7,192 nt of DNA. Origin: a bacterium. Lineage in GTDB: Bacteria > CSSED10-310 > JAJRTK01. Below are positions 1-5,741 of the stretch, one piece after another (the stretch's first letter is position 1; each line of letters starts with the position of its first letter). Location: assembly GCA_024278345.1 (NCBI GenBank), contig JAJRTK010000519.1, positions 1 to 7,192 on the forward strand. Direction: 5' to 3'. The notes under the pieces are model-generated. The model saw only the letters and a list, made by a program, of their open reading frames with translations. It made no database searches and had not been told where the DNA came from. The position numbers and the translations under genes are program-made.

Positions 1-609
1 TCTTTTAGGGCGGAGTTGTCGGAAAACCCTCTGTTTTCTTCGTGTTGCGTCCCGCTCACATCGGCGGCAGTCCGTCCGCCGCTGTTCGCCATCATCGCCG
101 CTCTCACTCTCCACTGCCCTAAGGCCGAAGCACCACCTGGTTTTTGGGGGTGTTCCGGTTGGGGAATCCACCTCAAGAGCATCCCGCAATCCCCGTTTCC
201 AACCAGCTTCGTAGCCATCGAGCTAGATCAGGAGCTGTCCGATCCATTGGATGAATCCAGGCAGAGACTCCCGCGCTGGGCAGCGTTGGCGCAGCGAGCT
301 TTCAGGCCCATGGTGCAATCACGCCCCGCGGAGACGATGAGCTCGGCATTTGCCCGGGTGCAGAAACCGGGTATGCACTTACCATGAAAGTACATGGTTA
401 AATCCATCTTCGATGGCGTGGTTATGGCGCTCGGCGCCATTCACTTTCATCTTCCGGGGGGGACCTATCAAATCCCCGCGTTTTTGCTTTACACTCCGCG
501 GCACCGCCCTGGTGGCACCGCCATCTTGCCGGTGGCGGGCTGGACGGGATTCACGGAATTGAACGGTGGGTTCCTTTCATGCGTGGACTTGTCAACCGGA
601 TCTGAGGGT
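1..609. other. No convincing gene; short inverted repeats
   Basis: I see no supportable gene on either strand in this stretch. The + strand frame is open from position 1 to a stop at 385-387, so the tail of a gene entering from the left cannot be excluded, but it shows no recognisable motif, is rich in Pro, Ser, Cys and Arg, and lacks a Shine-Dalgarno site at its internal starts. Small perfect inverted repeats occur: 381-386 with 392-397 (6-bp stem, 5-base loop), 424-430 with 434-440 (7-bp stem, 3-base loop) and 519-524 with 533-538 (6-bp stem). A 9-bp direct repeat (ggcaccgcc) lies at 500-508 and 514-522. The stretch is best read as intergenic or decayed accessory DNA. Confidence 0.5.
424..440. 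repeat. Perfect 7-bp hairpin with 3-base loop
   Basis: The bases atggcgc at 424-430 and gcgccat at 434-440 are perfect reverse complements around the loop tcg. No T-run follows it, so it is not a Rho-independent terminator. A second stem (accatg/catggt, 381-397) lies 27 bases upstream. The two may be part of one folded repeat unit, but the function is unknown. Confidence 0.45.
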
Positions 610-629
610 ATCCACGCAAGGCGGGACAA
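610..629. repeat. Left arm of 20-bp inverted repeat
   Basis: This arm pairs perfectly with 841-860. Its first part (tccacgca, 611-618) also pairs with tgcgtgga at 580-587, so two mutually exclusive stems are possible here. Confidence 0.75.
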
Positions 630-671
630 AGATTGGAAATAAAAGGAAAACGCGCAGCGCACAAAAATGTG

Positions 672-745
672 GGTCCAGGGAGCGAGCTCCCTGGTGGGTG
701 CAGGGCGACGCCCTGCCAGGGGACGGGGGACGGTGTCCCCGGACC
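672..745. repeat. Array of three consecutive GC-rich hairpins
   Basis: Three near-perfect palindromes follow each other. Hairpin 1 has a 9-bp stem, ccagggagc at 675-683 against gctccctgg at 686-694. Hairpin 2 has gcagggcg at 700-707 against cgccctgc at 709-716. Hairpin 3 has ggggac at 726-731 (with a second copy at 719-724) against gtcccc at 735-740. The outer bases ggtcc (672-676) and ggacc (741-745) are also complementary, so the array could close as a multi-branched junction. This is a typical look for repeated intergenic palindromic elements in GC-rich bacteria. No T-run follows, so terminator function is unlikely. Confidence 0.65.
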
Positions 746-760
746 ACTGCCGGGTAATGC

Positions 761-781
761 GCGTGACCCTTCGAGTCACGC
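761..781. repeat. 7-bp hairpin inside the inverted-repeat element
   Basis: The bases gcgtgac (761-767) and gtcacgc (775-781) are perfect reverse complements with a 7-base loop. A weaker stem, cgccg (792-796) with cggcg (806-810), follows. Both lie between the two 20-bp arms and add to the hairpin array upstream. Confidence 0.5.
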
Positions 782-840
782 AAACGTCACCCGCCGAGCG
801 GAGCGCGGCGTTGTCTGAAGCCAAGTTTTTTCCCGAGCCA

Positions 841-860
841 TTGTCCCGCCTTGCGTGGAT
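841..860. repeat. Right arm of 20-bp inverted repeat
   Basis: This arm is the perfect reverse complement of 610-629. Beyond it, 870-874 (cgccg) and 882-886 (cggcg) form another small stem just outside the element. Confidence 0.75.
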
Positions 861-1053
861 GGCCCAAGCCGCCGAAGTACGCGGCGTTCTCACCTAAATG
901 ATCAGAAATAGCAAATAACAAACCAGGTCAAACATCAATATAGCAGCAATGCTCAAGAGTGCCAACGAGTATAGTCTTTGTAACGTAGAAATAAATCTAT
1001 AGAAGTCTGATCCATCTGGATTTTTACTTGACGTTACTGCCCACGAGGCTTAG

Positions 1054-1062
1054 TGATATACT
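1054..1062 (+). promoter_or_regulatory. Candidate extended -10 promoter of the pilin operon
   Basis: The bases tgatatact match the extended -10 form TGnTATAAT with one mismatch. They close an AT-rich stretch (about 895-1070) that contrasts with the GC-rich DNA on both sides. A good -35-like hexamer, ttgacg, lies at 1028-1033, but its spacing to this -10 (23 bases) is too long. A spacing of 17 bases would instead use tagtga (1051-1056), a poorer -10. The promoter would start a transcript near 1069 with a leader of about 265 bases before the first pilin gene. I found no convincing sigma-54 (GG-N10-GC) site. Confidence 0.35.
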
Positions 1063-1069
1063 ATACGGA

Positions 1070-1333
1070 TATCTCATCAAGGATCGTCGCGAGGCAGTCG
1101 GGCGCGTTTCCACCAAGGAGGGACAGGCGGACACCGGAGGCGATCAGGCAGGCCGAGTGCTGCCACGCGGGAGCTGAAGAAGAGATGCGGACGGAAGATG
1201 GACGGACAGATACCGGAGGCCCAAGTCCGGCCCACCGAATCATGGAGAACGTCATCCGCCGGAACAGCCGCTAGTGACGATGAATCGGCGACCGCGGTTG
1301 TTTTCTGGTGAAATTACGGGCAGGAGGGGTGCC
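1070..1333 (+). other. Possible long GC-rich mRNA leader with repeated motifs
   Basis: Between the candidate promoter and the first pilin gene lie about 265 bases with no convincing gene. Two related 20-base copies occur at 1122-1141 and 1201-1220 and share the 9-base end accggaggc; a further ggacgga motif recurs at 1189 and 1200. Small stems include ggcag/ctgcc (1147-1151 with 1160-1164) and ccgga/tccgg (1213-1217 with 1226-1230), each with an 8-base loop. A GTG-started reading frame of 73 codons (1053-1274) crosses it but has no Shine-Dalgarno site and an Arg-rich, low-quality sequence. I looked for the conserved core of the c-di-GMP (GEMM) riboswitch and did not find it. Confidence 0.3.
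1322..1327 (+). promoter_or_regulatory. Shine-Dalgarno site deciding the first pilin start
   Basis: The bases aggagg lie 6 bases before the ATG at 1334. This favours ATG 1334 over the upstream in-frame GTG 1274 and ATG 1280, which have no such site. Confidence 0.7.
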
Positions 1334-1852
1334 ATGAGCTCATTTTTTGGCTTGCGATCACGCGGGCCAGCGCTGGGAGGCCAGGTGTGGAAATGTCTGG
1401 CTGGAACCGAAAGAGGCGGTTGTTTTGAGGGGAAGACGGCGGCGCCTGGCCAGGCGGGTCTGAGCTTGGTGGAAGTGCTGGTGGCCATGACAATCTTCGC
1501 CGTGGGAATGATGGGCGTCTTGCAGATGTTTCTGGTGGCCACGGTTCGGGTCCGGATCCAGCAGGACAAAGAACTTGCCTACGAAGTTCTGGTTTCGGAG
1601 GCGGAGAGGATTGACGGAACGCCTTACGAGGATCTCGTTCCGGGGAATTTCACTACCCGGATGGTGACGAGCGGAGGCCAGGTTTTTTTCGTCTCTTTCG
1701 ATGTGGATCAAGGGGATGACGACACGACCTTGGAGAATGGAGAAGAGCTGGACTACTACCTCCGGCGGGTTACGGTGACGGTGGAGTGGCGGAGCTTGAG
1801 TCAGTTTGTGGGGCGCATCGAGTCGGTGAAGCTGCAAATGCGGACGACGTAG
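1334..1852 (+). CDS. PilV/GspI-like minor prepilin
   Basis: This 172-aa protein is a type IV prepilin of the PilV/GspI class. It would be cut by prepilin peptidase (PilD), N-methylated and inserted as a minor subunit of the pilus or pseudopilus at the inner membrane. The class III signal is clear: a leader ending G42, then LSLVEVLVAM, with Glu at +5 (E47), followed by a hydrophobic helix to about residue 65. The amphipathic helix after it and the closing beta strands (for example RVTVTVEW) fit the family, as does the length. An acidic stretch at about 123-141 (DVDQGDDD and following) is notable. The leader of 42 residues is much longer than the usual 5-10. The start is set by the Shine-Dalgarno site at 1322-1327; starting at GTG 1274 would lengthen the leader to 62. 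It is the first gene of the operon, 72 bases before the next. The PilV/GspI assignment rests on motif resemblance only. Confidence 0.85.
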   Translation: MSSFFGLRSRGPALGGQVWKCLAGTERGGCFEGKTAAPGQAGLSLVEVLVAMTIFAVGMMGVLQMFLVATVRVRIQQDKELAYEVLVSEAERIDGTPYEDLVPGNFTTRMVTSGGQVFFVSFDVDQGDDDTTLENGEELDYYLRRVTVTVEWRSLSQFVGRIESVKLQMRTT

Positions 1853-1913
1853 TGTTCTGTACGGAGAAGAATTTTTAGTTGAAAAAGGGCTCATTGTGAA
1901 GAGAGTCCGTGAC

Positions 1914-1920
1914 AAGGAGG
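1914..1920 (+). promoter_or_regulatory. Strong Shine-Dalgarno site of the PilX-like gene
   Basis: The bases aaggagg lie 4 bases before ATG 1925. Together with the membrane-type N-terminus right after this ATG, they fix the start. Confidence 0.75.
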
Positions 1921-1924
1921 AGCC

Positions 1925-4126
1925 ATGAAAAGTCTCACAGATTGGCTTTGGAGGGAATCCGGGCAGGTATTTATCTGGTTGGCGGTGCTCATCCTCATGT
2001 TGCTCACGGCGGTGGGGACTGTACAGTTGACGATGAGTGCCGTGCAAAGCACGGCAATGCGGATACGCGGGGAGGAGGATGCAGCCCGGGAGCTAGCGGA
2101 AACAGCTTCGGTGGAAGCTCTGAACATTGTGCGGACACTGGACGAGCGGCTCGACACCAACAACGATGGAGCCATCGATTCTCTGGATCCGGCTCACTAC
2201 GCCGAACAGGTGGAGACATCTCATGGGGCGTACGCCTTCACCATCGAGGGGACCTATTCCAACGAGCAAGAGATTTATTTCAAGCTCCAAGGCCCCAACG
2301 ACTGGCGCCGGTTCCAGATCATTCTGACGGAGGAGACTCCCGACGGCGCGGAGATTGGAAATGTCCTTATCGCCGCAGTTTCGGGTGAGGAGCCTTCGAT
2401 CCAGATCACGGGGAGTATCGACCCGGATCTTCGGGACAACTATTTTGTCACATCCAAGGTGGAACGAGTCACGTCGGACATTTTCGAGCACGATCCTCTC
2501 AACCTTTACATGAAAGTGGGAGCTCCTTTTCCCGACGTGGGAGTCGATCCGGCCGACTATCATCTCGGAGATTTCCCGAGCCTGCCTGGGGTGAGCAACG
2601 GCGAACCCAAGACCACGATTCAGACCATGACGGTGGGGCAAGTGGGGACGTCCAATGAGAGCATGATCTACGACATTCTCAAGCTTTACGAGCCCAAGGG
2701 GGCCAAGGCGTTCGGCACGGACTATTATCACGTGACGGCCAGCGGCCTTGTGGGAACGCAGCGTTACAATCTTCGCCTGGAGGTGGAGCGCGAGTCGCTT
2801 CTAAAATATGCGGCCTTCGATACCAAGAACCCCGGTTGGAACTCCAATGCCATCGTCAAGGGGCTCGTCTATGCTGGAGAGAACCTGAACCTTTCCGCGA
2901 CGAATCCCGCGGAAGGCCCCACTCGCTTCAAGAAGTTCGTCCGCGTCGTCGAGAAATTGGTGGTGTGGTGTGGATGGAGCTCGTCATCGGGGATTTGCGA
3001 TTCCTATCCCTCCAATTCCAACCTCTATTGGGATGAAAGTATCGATCCTCCTCACGAGCCCGGGACTCTGAACAGTTCGTCGGGACCGAGGGCGATCTTC
3101 GAGCAGGGGTTCATGGTGGGCTCGCCTCCGCTGATCCTGCCGACGGCAAACGATCTAACGGAGCAAAAAAACCTCGCACGGAAGGCGGGAATCTATTCTT
3201 CGAGCTCCATGACCTTCGACTTGGGACTTTTCGACTTTGGGGGCTCCCCTTCGGCCTACAATGGCAATCCGCTGCCGGCCAAGTTCAACGGTGTCATCTA
3301 CTCCGAGCAAAACATCTATGTCGAGGGAACTTTGCAGGGAGCGAGCCTCACGTTGGTGGCGAAAAACCGCATCTATGTGACGGGGGACATTTATACCGGC
3401 ACCACCGCGGACGGCAAGCCCGTGAACGTGGGTCTTGTGGGCGGAGATCAGATGCGCATTGCCCTCAACACACGGCGGGTGCTCCACATCAACGCAGCCA
3501 TTGCTTCCCTTGGAGGAGGATGGTGGGCGGATCGCAATTACACTCTCCTTCGGAGGTACGGTTGGTCCTACTACGCTTGGTACAGGGCCTGCAAAGAAGA
3601 CAAGGAACAGATTTTCGGCACGGACTCCGACGATCCCGATACGGTGATCGGCGGTTACAATTCTTCCGGTATTCTACAGGCAAGTGGAAAATATGGATCG
3701 ACGGGGACCTTGGAGTCCGGTGTCTACGATGTGGATGGCAGCGGCTTCATCGAAGGTGGAACGGACACGTCTGGCAATCCGATCTACGACGATTTCGGAT
3801 GGAACGAGCACGAAGTGGATGGCAACACTTTTTTTCTCATGGTTCGCGGCCCCATGATTTCGGCGCCGGATCCATCCAAGGGTTCGGAATATGGTTATAG
3901 CAGTGCTGGCTGTTATTCGGCCCTCGGAAACTATTCCGTCGTCAATGGCGGAGGAACCCGAATGACTCGCCGCTACGAATACGACCCCGACATCACTCGT
4001 TATCCTCCCCCTCATTTCCCGGTTCCGCTCAACGGTACACGGGCCATCTCGTACGTCGAGACCGACGAGGAAACGGCGCTGGTTCCAGTTGCGACCCCCA
4101 CTCCGGTGGATCTTGGAGGAGTCTGA
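1925..4126 (+). CDS. Large PilX-like pilus assembly protein with EF-hand-like loops
   Basis: This 733-aa protein resembles large PilX-type minor pilin proteins. Residues 13-38 form one hydrophobic N-terminal segment (GQVFIWLAVLILMLL and on) after a short charged start; the rest should lie outside the inner membrane. Unlike its neighbours it lacks the G|F-x3-E prepilin signal, so it looks more like the PilX_N or TadG type anchor and may not be processed. A 12-residue EF-hand-like loop (D77-x-N79-x-D81-G-x-I84-x3-D88) and a second (D602-x-D604-x-S606-G-x-I609-E610) suggest calcium binding. Residues 313-324 and 454-492 alternate G-I/V-Y with hydrophobic strands (NGVIYSEQNIYVEG; NRIYVTGDIYTG), like the beta-solenoid segment seen in many PilX-like proteins and in bactofilins; NAAIASLGGGW at 523-533 fits the same pattern. 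Cysteines are C349, C358, C556 and C663, so disulfides are possible. It is far longer than classical PilX (about 170-200 aa). The exact ligand or adhesin role is unknown. Confidence 0.8.
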   Translation: MKSLTDWLWRESGQVFIWLAVLILMLLTAVGTVQLTMSAVQSTAMRIRGEEDAARELAETASVEALNIVRTLDERLDTNNDGAIDSLDPAHYAEQVETSHGAYAFTIEGTYSNEQEIYFKLQGPNDWRRFQIILTEETPDGAEIGNVLIAAVSGEEPSIQITGSIDPDLRDNYFVTSKVERVTSDIFEHDPLNLYMKVGAPFPDVGVDPADYHLGDFPSLPGVSNGEPKTTIQTMTVGQVGTSNESMIYDILKLYEPKGAKAFGTDYYHVTASGLVGTQRYNLRLEVERESLLKYAAFDTKNPGWNSNAIVKGLVYAGENLNLSATNPAEGPTRFKKFVRVVEKLVVWCGWSSSSGICDSYPSNSNLYWDESIDPPHEPGTLNSSSGPRAIFEQGFMVGSPPLILPTANDLTEQKNLARKAGIYSSSSMTFDLGLFDFGGSPSAYNGNPLPAKFNGVIYSEQNIYVEGTLQGASLTLVAKNRIYVTGDIYTGTTADGKPVNVGLVGGDQMRIALNTRRVLHINAAIASLGGGWWADRNYTLLRRYGWSYYAWYRACKEDKEQIFGTDSDDPDTVIGGYNSSGILQASGKYGSTGTLESGVYDVDGSGFIEGGTDTSGNPIYDDFGWNEHEVDGNTFFLMVRGPMISAPDPSKGSEYGYSSAGCYSALGNYSVVNGGGTRMTRRYEYDPDITRYPPPHFPVPLNGTRAISYVETDEETALVPVATPTPVDLGGV

Positions 4127-4340
4127 GCAAGCGACGAAAACAGCATTGATGGCAAGGGAGCGGGGCGATGGGAGGCGGATGGCAGTCGGCCGGATGGCCG
4201 CTGACAGGAGCGGACTCCAACAGAGAGGAAACAAAGCCTTCCACGGTTCTCATGCCCTTGGCCCGTCCCACCATCCAGTTTTTTGATCGCCAATGGGCGC
4301 CGCCTTCCCGGTGTTCCCTATCTACCACGGAGCAAAGCCA
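4127..4340 (+). other. 214-base gap inside the operon
   Basis: This gap separates the PilX-like gene from the DUF4388-like gene, while the following genes are tightly packed. It holds a small stem, cggcc (4187-4191) with ggccg (4196-4200), and no terminator-like T-run after it. A + strand reading frame at 4168-4383 overlaps the next gene and shows no known motif, so I do not call it. An in-frame stop at 4284-4286 bars any further 5' extension of the next gene beyond ATG 4293. A second promoter here is possible but not seen. Confidence 0.4.
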
Positions 4341-5741
4341 ATGGCCGGCCTCCATGAAGACGGTATCCGGCGGGATTTTTTGAGCCACCTCGCCATGGTC
4401 AGCGAACATGGCCTGTCGGGAAACCTCGTCTACGAACAGAAAAGTGGCATGGAACGCCACCTTGAGTTTTTTTTCCACCGGGGCCAACTCCTCTATGCCA
4501 CGTCAAAGGCCCCGGGCGAGCGTTTGGGGGAGTTCCTGGCCCGGCGTGGAACCATCGGAGAGAAGGATTTGCCACGCTTCCTGGCCGAAGCGAGGAGATA
4601 CGAGCTCTATTTCCACGCCTATCTGGCCGAGGCGGGAATCATCGAATACGAAGAGCTGAAAGACCTTCTCTACGAGAGGACCGAAAAGCTCATCGGTTCC
4701 ATCACCAGCGAGAAGAAGACCCTGATCTTTCGTCCAGTTCAGCCAGATTCCATGGCCGGGCCTGTCTGGATCAACGAAGAGCTTTTCAGGCAGCTCCTGG
4801 AGCATCGAAACGTCTGGCCCCGGCTTTATCACAAGTTTCAGGAAGAAGAGATCACCCTTCGCGCCTCCGAAGAGGCTTGCCTCAACCCCGCTTACTTCAC
4901 CCTGGGAACAAAAGAACAGCGATTACTGCACCTGCTTCAGAAGCCGACGGAGGTGTCCCGTCTCTGTCGCGGCCGGAAGGACCGCTTCCAATTGATGCTT
5001 CTTCTTGAGCGCCTTCTGGATTCAAAGCTCCTGGTCATCCAGTCTCCAAACCGCGAGACCGTTGGAGGCTTCAGACTGAATTCCGCGCCGGGAATCGTGG
5101 CGAGACAAGCTGGTGCGCGTCTCCAAAAACGGCGGAGAGAGCCGTACCCGGGAGAAGTGCTCCTTTCCCGCGATGATTCCGGATCAAAGACCTCCACCGG
5201 ATCCCCGCGCCCACCACGGCAAACGACCGGCGAAGCTGTTTTTGGCCACAGGGTAGGCAGCAACTCTTTTTCGGTGGTTGACAACCTCAGCACGTGGATG
5301 AAAGAAAGGTCTGGGAGCGGGCGCTCCCGCGCCAGAATCTTCGGCGGCATCGTGCTTCTCCTTGGAATGGTGCTCCTTCCGTTATGGTGGTACGCCTATC
5401 CTCCATTCGGGCAAACGAAGCAGCAGTCCCGTGCCGAACCGACGGTGCCGAAGACCGGGGTTGTGGAACCACCTGAGCAGGAAGAGTTTACAGGGCTCGT
5501 GGCGAACCAGCCTGAGGAATCCGATGACCAGTTTGAACCGGACTGGGAACCGGCGGAAGGTGACTGGAGTGACGCCGAGGAGAATACCGGCGAAGAGAGA
5601 GACGAATCCAAAGCCGTGATGGCGCCATCTTCCAGGGTCGTCGTCGAAGGTCGCGAGGTGCGGTTGGAAAACTTGGCCTGGACGCCAAACGGATGGCGGC
5701 GCCGGCGGGCAACCGAACAAAGAGGCAGAAGGGAGAAGTAA
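4341..5741 (+). CDS. DUF4388/PATAN-like protein with one membrane segment
   Basis: This 466-aa protein starts with a DUF4388 (PATAN)-like region at about residues 25-129: GLSGNLVYEQ, then LEFFFHRGQLLYATS, then a helical part with paired 'G-x-I' turns (RRGTIGEKDL, AEAGIIEYEELKDLLYE). The hydrophobic strand followed by xGQLLYA is typical of the family. A winged-helix-like helical part follows at about 188-235 (TKEQRLLHLLQKPTEVSRLC). A basic, Pro/Ser-rich linker leads to one membrane helix at about 333-353 (IFGGIVLLLGMVLLPLWWY). The remaining 110 residues are acidic and end in a short basic tail; by the positive-inside rule they should be periplasmic. PATAN proteins act in signalling to type IV pili, and its place between pilin genes supports that role. 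ATG 4341 has GGAG 8 bases upstream; ATG 4293, in the same frame, has none, and ATG 4395 is another option. Its stop overlaps the next start (TAATG), implying translational coupling. The precise function is unknown. Confidence 0.75.
   Translation: MAGLHEDGIRRDFLSHLAMVSEHGLSGNLVYEQKSGMERHLEFFFHRGQLLYATSKAPGERLGEFLARRGTIGEKDLPRFLAEARRYELYFHAYLAEAGIIEYEELKDLLYERTEKLIGSITSEKKTLIFRPVQPDSMAGPVWINEELFRQLLEHRNVWPRLYHKFQEEEITLRASEEACLNPAYFTLGTKEQRLLHLLQKPTEVSRLCRGRKDRFQLMLLLERLLDSKLLVIQSPNRETVGGFRLNSAPGIVARQAGARLQKRRREPYPGEVLLSRDDSGSKTSTGSPRPPRQTTGEAVFGHRVGSNSFSVVDNLSTWMKERSGSGRSRARIFGGIVLLLGMVLLPLWWYAYPPFGQTKQQSRAEPTVPKTGVVEPPEQEEFTGLVANQPEESDDQFEPDWEPAEGDWSDAEENTGEERDESKAVMAPSSRVVVEGREVRLENLAWTPNGWRRRRATEQRGRREK

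Larger units (their letters stand above)
610..860. repeat. 251-bp MITE-like element with 20-bp terminal inverted repeats
   Basis: The 20 bases at 610-629 are the exact reverse complement of 841-860; the right copy reads ttgtcccgccttgcgtggat. The two arms enclose 211 bases that hold a cluster of GC-rich hairpins and no credible gene. Such an arrangement fits a non-autonomous mobile repeat (MITE) or a REP/BIME-like intergenic element, which need a transposase supplied in trans. I see no clear target-site duplication: the left flank ends gagggt and the right flank starts ggccca. If it is mobile, the duplication may be very short or lost, or the real ends lie further out. An alternative is a long structured RNA whose closing stem is this 20-bp repeat. 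Confidence 0.6.

Noticed and set aside
1-387. + strand frame open from the window start
   Set aside because: It may be the tail of a gene from the left, but composition and lack of motifs or a ribosome site do not support it.
818-833. Rho-independent terminator at the T-run at 826-831
   Set aside because: The nearest stem (792-810) ends about 15 bases before the T-run, so the spacing is wrong.
610-860. CRISPR array
   Set aside because: The repeats are inverted, not regularly spaced direct repeats with unique spacers.
489-893. Long - strand reading frame of 134 codons
   Set aside because: It runs through the inverted repeats and hairpin array; its sequence is rich in Arg and Pro with no motif, and the frame is explained by GC-rich repeats.
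1053-1274. GTG-started 73-codon frame before the first prepilin
   Set aside because: No Shine-Dalgarno site, the GTG overlaps the candidate -10 region, and the sequence is Arg-rich without motif.
1070-1333. c-di-GMP (GEMM) riboswitch in the operon leader
   Set aside because: The conserved GEMM core (gcaaagcc followed by the tccggc region) is not present in readable form.
895-1333. Sigma-54 promoter
   Set aside because: No TGGCAC-N5-TTGC-like site with correct spacing was seen.
1358-2047. - strand reading frame of 229 codons
   Set aside because: It lies antisense to the PilV-like prepilin and the start of the PilX-like gene, both of which have clear motifs and ribosome sites; His/Arg/Pro-rich shadow.
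4168-4383. Small 71-codon + strand frame between the PilX-like and PATAN-like genes
   Set aside because: It overlaps the next gene, has no family signature, and is low-quality sequence.
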